DNA of 64,000 nt from DASQZK01 sp963809925 (lineage in GTDB: Bacteria > Bacteroidota > Bacteroidia > Bacteroidales > GCA-2748055): positions 248,001-312,000 of the forward strand of contig CAWELH010000005.1 of the NCBI GenBank assembly GCA_963809925.1, in the 5' to 3' direction. This document shows positions 52,901 to 61,414 of this stretch, piece by piece. The notes below the pieces were generated by a model. The model saw only the letters and a list, made by a program, of their open reading frames with translations, made no database searches and had not been told where the DNA came from. Both the position numbers and the translations under genes were made by a program. Position 1 is the stretch's first letter; each line of letters opens with the position of its first letter.

Positions 52901-55349
52901 AAATCCATTACTGACCCTCCAGTACAGCGGATATGTTTTGGGTGAAGATGAGGCCGTTCTCGACACAAAACCGACCGTAAGTACGTTTGTTACCGAAGCT
53001 TCGGCCAGCGGTGTTTATGTTGATGACATTACCGTTCAAGGTGCAGTAGATAATAACTATGACTTCACCTATATGCCGGCTGACTTTACCGTCGAAAAGG
53101 CGACACTTACCGTCACCTCCGACAACCAGGAGAAAGTGTACGGTTCTGCCAATCCTGTCCTTTCATTTACCTATGACGGATTTATTCCGGGGGAAAATGA
53201 ATCGGCACTTGGTACAAAACCTTTCGCTTCATCAGCGATAGACTCTTCATCAGCGGTCGGAGTATACACTGGTGCCGTAATCATTGACGGCGGTGTTGAC
53301 AACAATTATCAGTTTATTTATGTCCCTGGTGACTTCAGTATCATCCAGGCCACGCTGACGGTTACTGCCGATTCCAAGTCAAAGGTTTATGGTGAGGACA
53401 ATCCTGAACTTACCCTGCAATATAGTGGCTTCGTTAACGGTGAGGATGAGTCGGTGATCGATACCAAACCTTCACTCAGCACAACCGTTACGACAAGCTC
53501 CGTCACCGGTTTGTATACAAACGACATTATGCCTGCAGATGCTACAGATGCAAACTATGACTTCAATTACATGCCGGCCGACTTTACGGTAACCAAAGCT
53601 ATGCTTACCGTATCTGCCGACACTAAAACAAAGGTCTATGGTGATGCCAATCCGGCACTGACCTTCCAGTACAGCGGTTATGTACTGGGTGAAGATGAGG
53701 CCGTTCTCGACACAAAACCGTCCATAAGTTCGTTTGTTACCGAAGCTTCGGCCAGCGGTGTTTATGTTGATGACATTACCGTTCAAGGTGCAGTAGATAA
53801 TAACTATGACTTCACCTATATGCCGGCTGACTTTACCGTCGAAAAGGCAATGCTTACCGTCACCTCCGACGACCAGGAAAAAGTGTACGGTTCTGCCAAT
53901 CCTGTCCTCTCATTTACCTATGACGGATTTATTCCTGGGGAAGATGAATCGGCACTTGGTACAAAACCTTTCGCTTCATCAGCGATAGACGCTTCATCAT
54001 CGGTAGGAGTATACACTGGTGCCGTAATCATTGACGGCGGTGTTGACAACAATTATCAGTTTATTTATGTCCCTGGTGACTTCAGTATCATCCAGGCCAC
54101 GCTGACGGTTACTGCCGATTCCAAGTCAAAGGTTTATGGTGAGGACAATCCTGAACTTACCCTGCAATATAGTGGCTTCGTTAACGGTGAGGATGAGTCG
54201 GTGATCGATACCAAACCTTCACTCAGCACAACCGTTACGACAAGCTCCGTCACCGGTTTGTATACAAACGACATTATGCCTGCAGATGCTACAGATGCAA
54301 ACTATGACTTCAATTACATGCCGGCCGACTTTACGGTAACCAAAGCTATGCTTACCGTATCTGCCGACACTAAAACAAAGGTCTATGGTGATGCCAATCC
54401 GGCACTGACCTTCCAGTACAGCAGTTATGTACTGGGTGAAGATGAGGCCGTTCTCGACACAAAACCGTCCATAAGTTCGTTTGTTACCGAAGCTTCGGCC
54501 AGCGGTGTTTATGTTGATGACATTACCGTTCAAGGTGCAGTAGATAATAACTATGACTTCACCTATATGCCGGCTGACTTTACCGTCGAAAAGGCGACAC
54601 TTACCGTCACCTCCGACGACCAGGAGAAAGTGTACGGATCGGAAAATCCTGAATTGACCTTTTCCTACGACGGTTTTGTTTCAGGAGAAGACGAAACTGT
54701 TCTGGGTGTTCTTCCGATTGTATCAACAGACGCCGTTTCTGGTTCGGATGCCGGTGTTTATGATATCGATTTATCCGGTGGTGAAGATATCAATTACCAA
54801 TTCTCCTATGTAAACAGCATATTGACGGTTACAAAAGCCGGGCAGGTAATAAACTTCGAGACGATCCCGTCCGGACTCCGCACAACACAGGAATGTAATC
54901 TGAATGCTACCGCAACCAGTGGTCTTGAAGTCGAATTCGATGTTCAGACGCCCGGGACTGCAGGAATTTTCGACAGGTCACTTACTGTTCTTAAAGAAGG
55001 TGAAATTATCGTCATTGCAAGACAATCAGGTGACAACAACTGGAATTCTGCGACGGATGTGGTACAGACCATAACCTCTCTACCGACGTTTGACAATATC
55101 ACATCGCTCTTTACCCCGAATAATGACGGAATGAATGACTACTGGTACATACCTGATCTGGCATCATACGGAAGGGTAAAAGTGAAAATTTACAACCGGT
55201 TTGGGAAAATCGTGTTCTCGTCAACCAATTATGAGAATGACTGGGATGGTACATGGGAAGGAAAAGAACTGCCTTCTGCCTCCTACTATTACATCATTGA
55301 GTCGGACAATAGGAGTATACTAACCGGAACGGTAAACATTTTAAGATAG
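49986..55349 (+). CDS. Giant T9SS type B surface protein with MBG repeats
   Basis: A 1787-residue protein with a signal peptide (LNLAILLLVLLFTSAGSIYAQ). The N-terminal third has unrecognised and Ig-like regions, including a jelly-roll-like segment (about 145-345) and an invasin/Big_1-like pair (about 560-760). Nine MBG-type domains follow (about 873-1615, period 83 residues, each opening LTVTSD/LTVSAD/LTVTAD...KVYG). The C-terminus (ITSLFTPNNDGMNDYWYIPD...YNRFGKIVF...SASYYYIIES) is the gliding-motility-associated C-terminal domain that directs type IX secretion. It is an adhesin- or matrix-like protein. The PorP/SprF gene directly downstream is the usual partner of such substrates. Confidence 0.92.
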   Translation: MEQIYFNKFKICLNLAILLLVLLFTSAGSIYAQTPVVSNFTNFSYTERTSPVYAAPGLTVTNGSSYNNGYIRFELPVATGDETLALTSAASPTTFNAISTNGSSVYLGQGGGSKVRIGEIDAIENGQNGQPLKVAVTFERSFPNASFEDGIDGWTVYNQAYYRQSSLNGMLFPIRPGESCAPYTEGSVRVYSNTNSYYVGQTTSQSPPDGGYCIMLQNNGSVPVVSSTTCYGPAYSIFGPSIISDSFNAYNGDKFSVEWKAVNGSDWYDVIGYLLGSGSDHTWNTADDSRVVMFSERGSVRTSWTTSQITIPSDGEYKFEFVSGSFDRSGGGALGATLYVDNLQLISGAMVGVSDANMQQIARQVTYQNNSCEPTSSQSLTISVMNTVGNSDSQTATAMITEINCPPLLAATAINPALVENTPDVTLFNNASASNIETGQTITDLIFTVSGVSDGSSEKITIDGSTIELTNGQSGTTSDNALTYSVSVTGTLATVSLSKSPGISQAALIVIMNSLEYGNDSGNPTGGNRTISLTFLKDDGGTANGGVDQSTLGVQSVVNVKPAVNIAIFSGNNQTDKVTSELNDYIVLVTTSDGFPVSGRNVSFTLTTIPTGSSGEALSVSASTTDSQGKTSTKLTLGIKTGNYIVSAVSAGLSGSPNSFTSTAAPESTDVATSELTVDDNTFTAGSSVIVTITPRDVFSNPIGAGLSVVIKLDSLPSDASGPISVTDNGDGTYSATVILTNTGAGNIISAVVESLPLSSTADITLNPAPAHDIIVAGVQTPQTYGDTQDVTITIKDDYGNVKTDYTGLVTFSSTDVDASVPADYTFLPADAGVKTIVGDLMFGKAGTFTLTASESGNPTITGSLSDILVNKKTLTVTSDTASRVYGTSDEVFSFSYGGFLTGDDESILQTEPVATTTTLQSSPTGFYSDAIIPAGGADPRYDFNYVPAGYTITKAMLTVSADAKSKVYGDANPLLTLQYSGYVLGEDEAVLDTKPTVSTFVTEASASGVYVDDITVQGAVDNNYDFTYMPADFTVEKATLTVTSDNQEKVYGSANPVLSFTYDGFIPGENESALGTKPFASSAIDSSSAVGVYTGAVIIDGGVDNNYQFIYVPGDFSIIQATLTVTADSKSKVYGEDNPELTLQYSGFVNGEDESVIDTKPSLSTTVTTSSVTGLYTNDIMPADATDANYDFNYMPADFTVTKAMLTVSADTKTKVYGDANPALTFQYSGYVLGEDEAVLDTKPSISSFVTEASASGVYVDDITVQGAVDNNYDFTYMPADFTVEKAMLTVTSDDQEKVYGSANPVLSFTYDGFIPGEDESALGTKPFASSAIDASSSVGVYTGAVIIDGGVDNNYQFIYVPGDFSIIQATLTVTADSKSKVYGEDNPELTLQYSGFVNGEDESVIDTKPSLSTTVTTSSVTGLYTNDIMPADATDANYDFNYMPADFTVTKAMLTVSADTKTKVYGDANPALTFQYSSYVLGEDEAVLDTKPSISSFVTEASASGVYVDDITVQGAVDNNYDFTYMPADFTVEKATLTVTSDDQEKVYGSENPELTFSYDGFVSGEDETVLGVLPIVSTDAVSGSDAGVYDIDLSGGEDINYQFSYVNSILTVTKAGQVINFETIPSGLRTTQECNLNATATSGLEVEFDVQTPGTAGIFDRSLTVLKEGEIIVIARQSGDNNWNSATDVVQTITSLPTFDNITSLFTPNNDGMNDYWYIPDLASYGRVKVKIYNRFGKIVFSSTNYENDWDGTWEGKELPSASYYYIIESDNRSILTGTVNILR
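52605..54833 (+). repeat. Nine tandem 249-bp MBG repeats with a 747-bp higher-order period
   Basis: Units start at 52605, 52853, 53102, 53351, 53600, 53849, 54098, 54347 and 54596. Three types alternate (A: TVSADAKSK/TVSADTKTK, B: TVTSDNQEK/TVTSDDQEK, C: TVTADSKSK). The block 53102-53848 is repeated nearly base for base at 53849-54595; only scattered differences were seen. This points to a recent duplication of three domains by unequal recombination. Confidence 0.92.
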
Positions 55350-55376
55350 ATTTAGATATCGCATAAATTCAGAAAA

Positions 55377-56300
55377 ATGAAAAAATATTTCTTACCCATA
55401 TTATCAGCACTAACGATATCAGTAATGGTATCAGCACAGCAGTTTCCATTTATGGAGGGATACACTGTTAATCCATTTAGCCTCTCACCGGCATATGCCG
55501 GATATGAAAAACCCGGCTATCTCTTCTCTGACTACCGGACCGACTGGACCGGAATCAAGGGGGGACCTTCTACACTTCATCTGAGTTACAATACGAAAGT
55601 AACGGATGCGATGGGAATAGGCGGGCGTATTATCTATGATAAAGCGGATATTTTCAGGAACACGTTAATACTGGGAAGTTATTCATACCAGGTGCAGGTA
55701 TTTGAGAACCAGTATCTGAGAATGGCTGTCTCGGCCGGGGTTTACAGGAACGCTATTGATGTGGCAAAGTACTTCAATGATCCAGACTATGTCAATGATC
55801 AGGTCCTCACTGCTGATATGGAGAAATCCAAACTCAAATTCGCTTCTGACCTGAGTGCAATGTATGTTTGTGGTCCGATTGAAGGAGGTATTGTGTTCTC
55901 CAATATAATGTTCGGATCTGCAAAGTATGAAAACGAAAACCTTTCATACAAACCTCTGAAAAATTATCTGCTTCATGCTTCATATGCATATGATATAAAT
56001 GAGGTTTTTACGGTAAAACCGGTTGTCATATACATGGGAGGGACGCATGCACCTTCAAGCCTGCAAATTGCACCCCAGGTGAAATATAACAATAAATTCT
56101 GGGGGATGGCATCCTTCAGAACAGGAGGTGTCTGGGGACTCGGCCTCGGTTGTGAACCGGTTGAAGGGTTTATAATTAATTATAATTATAACATGTGCTC
56201 CGGATTGGCGATGAACATTTATGGAGGACATGAAATTAGTCTCGGGGTGAATCTATCAGGATTGACCAAGTATATGGGAGGCAAGAGTGTTGTGGAATAA
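55377..56300 (+). CDS. PorP/SprF family type IX secretion system outer-membrane protein
   Basis: A 307-residue outer-membrane barrel with signal peptide (LPILSALTISVMVSAQQ). The family hallmarks are NPFSLSPAYAGYEKPGYLFSDYRTDWTGIKGGPSTLHLSYN, GIGGRIIYDKADIF and RMAVSAGVY, with a C-terminal GHEISLGVNL strand. PorP/SprF-like proteins tether type B T9SS substrates at the surface; this copy is 27 bases from the MBG adhesin and presumably serves it. A strong terminator follows. Confidence 0.93.
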   Translation: MKKYFLPILSALTISVMVSAQQFPFMEGYTVNPFSLSPAYAGYEKPGYLFSDYRTDWTGIKGGPSTLHLSYNTKVTDAMGIGGRIIYDKADIFRNTLILGSYSYQVQVFENQYLRMAVSAGVYRNAIDVAKYFNDPDYVNDQVLTADMEKSKLKFASDLSAMYVCGPIEGGIVFSNIMFGSAKYENENLSYKPLKNYLLHASYAYDINEVFTVKPVVIYMGGTHAPSSLQIAPQVKYNNKFWGMASFRTGGVWGLGLGCEPVEGFIINYNYNMCSGLAMNIYGGHEISLGVNLSGLTKYMGGKSVVE

Positions 56301-56697
56301 CTGCGGGGAAGAACGAGTTGACTCCTGATAGTAACCGGCTCAACGGTTAAACATGCTCAAACAGGATTTCTATATTGGGAATCTTGTTTTAAGAATCCCT
56401 GAACTTTCTAACGATTAATTAGAAAGTTCAGGGAGTCTTTTTTTCAATATTCAACTTCCTGCAACATGGGGTGAACACCTCTGTCTGATGGCTAGCCCAT
56501 CTGGAATCAGTCATTCCACTAATTCAGTATAAAATTAACGGGGAAAGTAAACTCTACGGTGACCGGTTTCCCGAACTATATGTAAAAAGCAGATCCATTC
56601 TTACAACAATAATATCCTAAAAAATTAGGATTGACTTTTGCCATCCAAGACGGTACCTTACCGCAGCTAATGCAGCAAGATAAGCTCTAAAATAACT
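56301..56697. other. Spacer with terminator
   Basis: Apart from the terminator at 56397-56443, no gene or repeat was recognised. Confidence 0.5.
56397..56443 (+). terminator. Strong terminator after PorP/SprF
   Basis: CCCTGAACTTTCTAA (56397-56411) pairs perfectly with TTAGAAAGTTCAGGG (56419-56433), loop CGATTAA, followed by AG and CTTTTTTT. Confidence 0.95.
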
Positions 56698-57288
56698 ATG
56701 TTGTTACGTAAAAGAAAAGACGATGATCTTCAGGATATCCCCGTAATTATTGATACAATAAAGAACGAGCCGGAGTTTAGCATGACACGCTGCGCCTATT
56801 TTGTCGTTACTGCTGATTATCTAACCCTGTCAGGACTGAAGTCGATCCCTCCCCGAGAGGCGCCCTGGCTTGACACCGGTCTTCAGTTGATCCTTACCCG
56901 GAATCTCAGTGGGAAGCACTTCAGTCACCGTCGCCAGATTACATCACTGATCCTGGGGATCGAGAAACATAAAGGCTACTTTGTGGATATTAACGATATC
57001 TGGCTGCCCAATTCCCTGTTTTTGAATGATGTTTATCACAGAAGGGGTGCGGTTTACAGGGTGAAATTCAATCTTTTCAAGAATGCCTTTGAATTCAGCC
57101 AGCAGCGCATAAGCAAAGAAGGGTTTGAGAAGGAAGCCCTGCCATCAATGCTGATCTATTCTTCAGGCGAATCCGCGGCATTTGAAGCCTGGAATCAACG
57201 GAATATATCGCTAGCCTTTCACAATTTTCAAAGCAACAATGAACTGGCCCTGCAGTATTCAGGCACATCGCAAAGTAAACAGACATGA
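56698..57288 (+). CDS. Unknown protein coupled to MBL-fold hydrolase
   Basis: A 196-residue protein without signal or membrane segment. It is mixed alpha/beta with CAYFVVTADYLTLSGLKSIPPRE, LQLILTRNLSGKHFSHRRQI, YFVDINDIWLPNSLF and RRGAVYRVKFNLFKN. I recognise no family. The stop overlaps the ATG of the MBL-fold gene (ATGA at 57285-57288), so the two products are made together and probably act together. Confidence 0.65.
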   Translation: MLLRKRKDDDLQDIPVIIDTIKNEPEFSMTRCAYFVVTADYLTLSGLKSIPPREAPWLDTGLQLILTRNLSGKHFSHRRQITSLILGIEKHKGYFVDINDIWLPNSLFLNDVYHRRGAVYRVKFNLFKNAFEFSQQRISKEGFEKEALPSMLIYSSGESAAFEAWNQRNISLAFHNFQSNNELALQYSGTSQSKQT

Positions 57289-58100
57289 GCTCTTTACGAG
57301 TAACACTGATCAATACCGGGTGGGGAGATTCAGTTTTCATCGAATCTGTTGCCTGGGATAATACGCACCATTTTGCATTGGTAGATTGCAATGACAGCAC
57401 CTACCATCGTCCCACACTGAATTATCTCCGGAAATACTTCAGTAAGAATTACCCGGACATTCCCGGCAATGGCCCGGTTTTCGACTTTGTGATGTTGTCA
57501 CATGCCCATACCGATCATGGAAAAGGATTAAAACCGGTAATCCGGGAGTTTGGAGCACGGTGCTTCTGGTACCCGAAATCCAATGTTTGGGCCGGACTTA
57601 CACTACTCCTCGACTATGCTAACACGACAGCCGACATCGGATTTCATCAGGCTGTGGACGACAGCAAGATTTTTCCTGATCTTGGAGATACAAAGGTAAG
57701 TGTACTGTCCCCGTTATTCAGGGATGAAGCCGATCCATCCGAAAACAATAACTCTGTGGTCCTTCTGCTCACCCTCATAAACCACCAGGTCCTCCTTACC
57801 GGCGATGGCGGTAGTAATGCCTGGAATAGAAAGATCAGCATTCCCGGAAATATCCGCTTCATGAAAGTGCCGCAGCATGGTAACGGCACCATGGATGCAG
57901 AAGACTCCTTAAACCTCAGTAAACTCAATAAAGGTACGATTTTGGCCGTTTCCGCTGCCGGACAGTCCCGTGGCTTCCCTCAAGATCCCTCTACAGCTCC
58001 ATTTGCTGAAAAGGATTTCGTCATTCTTAGCACAGACATCCACTCACATATCAGTTACCAAACTGACGGTCAACAAGACAGGATCATCTATACACATTAG
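57285..58100 (+). CDS. Metallo-beta-lactamase-fold hydrolase (ComEC C-domain-like)
   Basis: A 271-residue protein with the MBL core: TLINTGWGDSVFIES, the zinc motif MLSHAHTDHGKGL (His 73, His 75, Asp 77, His 78), VLSPLFRDEADPSENNNSVVLLL, LLTGDGGSNAW and VPQHGNGTMD. The spacing and the NNNSVVLLL...LLTGDGG segment fit the soluble hydrolase domain related to ComEC, which can be a nuclease. There is no signal, so it should be cytoplasmic. It is coupled by ATGA to an unknown 196-residue protein; the peptide/CHAT genes follow after 309 bases. Confidence 0.85.
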   Translation: MSSLRVTLINTGWGDSVFIESVAWDNTHHFALVDCNDSTYHRPTLNYLRKYFSKNYPDIPGNGPVFDFVMLSHAHTDHGKGLKPVIREFGARCFWYPKSNVWAGLTLLLDYANTTADIGFHQAVDDSKIFPDLGDTKVSVLSPLFRDEADPSENNNSVVLLLTLINHQVLLTGDGGSNAWNRKISIPGNIRFMKVPQHGNGTMDAEDSLNLSKLNKGTILAVSAAGQSRGFPQDPSTAPFAEKDFVILSTDIHSHISYQTDGQQDRIIYTH

Positions 58101-58409
58101 GATTCTTCAACCGCTTCGTAGCCTTCCAAACATCACCCGGGCACCCTTATTGCCCAGGTGTACCACTCAGGTGCTAACCCAGCCTTCTCAATAATTTATC
58201 CTTATTCCTTTCGGGATCATTCACAGGAAGCATTCTGGCCGTGTCATATTCAGCAGCCGACTCAGCTTTGTGTTCCTCACTCCGTAACCCAGTTCCGAAC
58301 CTATGTACTTTTCGTATCAGCCCGCAGGAAGAGGATATAGCGTCATCCAGGGTAACATTTCCAGCGGCATCTTAATCAAGGGGCAGTTCATAATTAAAAT
58401 TTTAATACA
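58101..58409. other. Spacer upstream of the GG-leader peptide
   Basis: The frame at 58158-58340 is open but has no recognisable protein. It is less AT-rich than other spacers and may hold a leftover of a gene. Regulatory sites for the peptide gene are expected at the AT-rich end (about 58385-58405). Confidence 0.35.
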
Positions 58410-58574
58410 ATGAAAAGGATCCCCTTATCAAGAAGTCTGGAATCTTTAAAAATCAAAGGTTCCATTGAAATTCTGAATGATGAAATGTTGTACAGGGTAA
58501 AAGGTGGCGATGGTGATGACAACGGAGGCCAGAATCCGCCTCCTCCGCCTCCACCACCAGATTCCAATCCTTAA
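58410..58574 (+). CDS. 54-residue peptide with GG-type leader and octaproline tail
   Basis: ATG 58410 opens MKRIPLSRSLESLKIKGSIE, continues ILNDEMLYRVKGG, and after the Gly-Gly gives DGDDNGGQNP followed by an uninterrupted run of eight prolines and DSNP before TAA 58572-58574. The L-x-x-E-x-L-x-x-V-x-GG pattern is that of double-glycine leaders of peptides exported or matured by C39-type proteases. The predicted product would be a 21-residue acidic, proline-rich peptide. No C39 transporter is nearby; the adjacent cysteine protease is the CHAT protein. A terminator follows 7 bases after the stop. Too short for ordinary gene callers. Confidence 0.65.
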   Translation: MKRIPLSRSLESLKIKGSIEILNDEMLYRVKGGDGDDNGGQNPPPPPPPPDSNP

Positions 58575-58580
58575 AACTTT

Positions 58581-58619
58581 AAAAAGTACCTTTCTCAGGC
58601 AAAAGAACGGTACTTTTTT
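58581..58619 (+). terminator. Terminator between peptide gene and CHAT gene
   Basis: AAAAAGTACC (58581-58590) pairs with GGTACTTTTTT (58609-58619) around an 18-base loop, with a T-run on the right. It would separate high peptide expression from the CHAT gene or attenuate read-through. Confidence 0.85.
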
Positions 58620-58672
58620 CTTTTATTATTTCATTACCATTAACTTCGGATCCTGAATGATTTATTCAAGTG

Positions 58673-61414
58673 ATGAAGCAACTGAAAATAGTAATAATTC
58701 TGTTATTTCTGACCGGGAGCCTGTTTGCGCAAAGTCGTCAGGAAACAAGAGCATTGCTGATTCAGTTTAATAATTATATAAATAACGGAAATTTTTTTGA
58801 AGCGAAAGAAATTATCTCCCGCTTCGATTCAATCTCTCCTCTGAAGAGTGGAATCGATCCATGGTACTTTTACACCGATTATGGACTGGTTTACTCAATG
58901 CTCGGACAACAAGAAAAGGCCTTGTATTATTATGGCAAGGCTGAACAATTTTGCCCTGATCCTGCGGTGGATCCCTACCCTTCCATCGATAATTACAGCC
59001 GAAGAGCCACCGAGAACGAGCATCTTCATAATTTTAAAAAATCCTCGATCCTTTATGAAACAGCGCTAAACCTTCTGGATGCCTGCAGGGATACCTCACT
59101 GAAATACCTGAATACACTTTCCCAGATAGAATTGAACTATGGTATCATGCTTTATACCGCCCGGCGATACGAGGAATCCAAAGGCTTTCTCAGAAAAAGC
59201 CTTAAACTCAAAACCAGGTATAATATGACTTATCTTTCAAGTGCATATTTTAACCTGGCGAGGATCTCAGACAAGCAGCAAGATTACATGACAGCCGGAA
59301 AATATTACTGTTTGGCTATGCGGGCAGTGCTTCAGGAATTTGGGGAAGCAAGCGGTCATATTGCAGCGGTTTATCTTGAATACAGTGAACTTCTTGTTCT
59401 CAGGAAAAACTTCAGTATGGCTAAGGTATATCTTGATAAAGCATTGGCTATTTATCAGGAAATCTATGGTTTCCATCATTCCATAACAGCCTCTGTATAC
59501 CAGGTCTACGGTGACTTTTACCATGCTCAGGGGAAAGACAGGGAAGCACTTATTTATTATCAGAATGCCCTGATGTCGATCACCGAGGGATTCACTAATA
59601 AAAATATTTATTCAAACCCCACCCAACCTTCAATAAAAGATAACAGGCTCGTGATCATACTGCAAAACAAGTCAAGGGCCCTCGCCACACTTGCTGATTC
59701 GGAAAAATCAATAGATAGTAAAAATAAATTATTGACCTGTGCCCTTCAGACAGTAAAACTCGGTATATCGGTCAACGATAGTATGCGAAACCGTTATATA
59801 CATGATGAAAGTCGTTATTTCCAGGCTGAAAATGAAAAGGAACTTTACCTTCAGGGAATAAATTGTGCACTGCAATTGTTTGAGAATACTGGTAATAAAG
59901 ATTATTCCGTCCTGGCGTATACGCTTGCTTCGGAATGGAAAGGCGCAGAACTTGACAGGCAGCTGAACACCCGGGATGCAATTAACAATGCAGCCACATC
60001 CGACAGCATTCTCAAAAATATGTTGTCGCTTGAGGAAGAAATGAAAAGTCTCGAAAACCAGTCCTTTCAGGAAGGTCGAAAGCCAAATCCCGATTCGGCT
60101 AAGATACGGCGATGGAAGGCCAGTCTTTACACACTAAATCTCCGTTACGAGGACCTTCACAGAATAGCATCGACACAACCATGGTATGAAAGGTTCTTTA
60201 CTACCCCTGAGATCCCCAGTCTGAATTCCATCCGCAACCGACTGGCAAGAAATCAAAACCTGGTGGAATATGTCATGCCAGATGAAGAATCAGAATTGCA
60301 GGAGATGTATATATTCGTGATCAGTAAAAACGGTTTGCATTATGTCAGACAGAAACTTAAACCGCAACTCAGGCAGGATATGCGCTTCTTCAGAAATACC
60401 ATGGTAGACCTCCAACATCCCACAATGACAGTCTCGAAATACGATTCGCTGAAAAATGTACTTTACAACTTTTACAACTGTTTTTTCAGGCCGATGGAAA
60501 GCTATCTCCATGGTCAACAGGTATACATTATCCCCGATGGTGATATCAATTACCTCCCGTTTGAGAGCTTCATTTCTGACAATGATCCGGGTGGTACTAT
60601 AGATTTTTCCAGTCTGAAATACCTGATTCGAAAGTATGACTTCTCCTATGCTTATTCCATAACCTCACTTTTCAAGAGAAAGGGTAAAGAAACCATCGTT
60701 CCCAGGGTCTTTGCTTTCTCACCCCAAAGTCTGAAAACGAACGATAACGATCTTCCGGAACTTGAGGGTAGTGGGAAAGAACTTGAATCCATTTCAACCG
60801 TGTTTAGAGGGACTTATCTTAAGGCGGATGAAGCCACAAGGGATACCTTCCGTAAACTATGCCGGGAACCCGGCATCTTTCACCTTGCCATGCATGCCAT
60901 GAACGACGATCAACGAAACGACGGAAATTACCTGATCTTTACAGATGCAGAAAGGTTGTATGATTACGAGATCAGTATGCTGAACATGAAATCCCCGCTT
61001 GTGGTCCTCAGCGCATGTAATACCGGTTCGGGGAAACTAATTGAAGGTGAAGGAATGCTTTGTCTTACCCGTAGTTTTCTTGAAGCAGGCGCCAGATCTG
61101 TAATACATACATTATGGCCTGCTAACGATGCCACCGGTCCGCTTATTATGAAACGCTTCTACCTGGGCCTGTCCAGGGGCGAACGCAAAAACAGTGCACT
61201 TCGCGATGCAAAGCTTGAATACCTGTCAAAGGTTTCACCATCCATGGCAAATCCGTATTATTGGTCAGCCTACCAGCTTGTTGGCAGCATTAAGCCGATA
61301 CAGGAAGGTGGAGCAGCTTTTAAATTGTTGTTACTGATCTTTCCACTTGCCCTTATTATCTACTGGTTGCCCTGGTTCAGACGCCGCAGAAGCTTAAGGG
61401 CATCCTTACGGTAG
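58673..61414 (+). CDS. Exported, C-terminally membrane-anchored TPR-CHAT protease
   Basis: A 913-residue protein. Signal peptide (MKQLKIVIILLFLTGSLFAQ), then about eight TPR-like repeats up to residue 310 (YGLVYSMLGQQEKALYYYGKAE, AYFNLARISDKQQDYMTAGKYY, VYQVYGDFYHAQGKDREALIYY), a helical linker, and the CHAT (caspase-like) domain at about 580-860. The dyad is visible: FHLAMHAMNDD (His about 741) and VVLSACNTGSG (Cys about 782), with GARSVIHTLWPANDA after it. A membrane helix (LLLLIFPLALIIYWLPWF, about 884-901) and basic tail close the protein, so the protease domain should face the periplasm. Start ATG 58673; GTG 58670 is adjacent. The 3' end overlaps the convergent gene by 55 bases. Confidence 0.9.
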   Translation: MKQLKIVIILLFLTGSLFAQSRQETRALLIQFNNYINNGNFFEAKEIISRFDSISPLKSGIDPWYFYTDYGLVYSMLGQQEKALYYYGKAEQFCPDPAVDPYPSIDNYSRRATENEHLHNFKKSSILYETALNLLDACRDTSLKYLNTLSQIELNYGIMLYTARRYEESKGFLRKSLKLKTRYNMTYLSSAYFNLARISDKQQDYMTAGKYYCLAMRAVLQEFGEASGHIAAVYLEYSELLVLRKNFSMAKVYLDKALAIYQEIYGFHHSITASVYQVYGDFYHAQGKDREALIYYQNALMSITEGFTNKNIYSNPTQPSIKDNRLVIILQNKSRALATLADSEKSIDSKNKLLTCALQTVKLGISVNDSMRNRYIHDESRYFQAENEKELYLQGINCALQLFENTGNKDYSVLAYTLASEWKGAELDRQLNTRDAINNAATSDSILKNMLSLEEEMKSLENQSFQEGRKPNPDSAKIRRWKASLYTLNLRYEDLHRIASTQPWYERFFTTPEIPSLNSIRNRLARNQNLVEYVMPDEESELQEMYIFVISKNGLHYVRQKLKPQLRQDMRFFRNTMVDLQHPTMTVSKYDSLKNVLYNFYNCFFRPMESYLHGQQVYIIPDGDINYLPFESFISDNDPGGTIDFSSLKYLIRKYDFSYAYSITSLFKRKGKETIVPRVFAFSPQSLKTNDNDLPELEGSGKELESISTVFRGTYLKADEATRDTFRKLCREPGIFHLAMHAMNDDQRNDGNYLIFTDAERLYDYEISMLNMKSPLVVLSACNTGSGKLIEGEGMLCLTRSFLEAGARSVIHTLWPANDATGPLIMKRFYLGLSRGERKNSALRDAKLEYLSKVSPSMANPYYWSAYQLVGSIKPIQEGGAAFKLLLLIFPLALIIYWLPWFRRRRSLRASLR

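Noticed and set aside
53472..54533. Two identical 104-codon minus-strand frames (53472-53786 and 54219-54533)
   Set aside because: They are antisense shadows of the duplicated MBG repeats; their identity reflects the 747-bp repeat, not a repeated gene.
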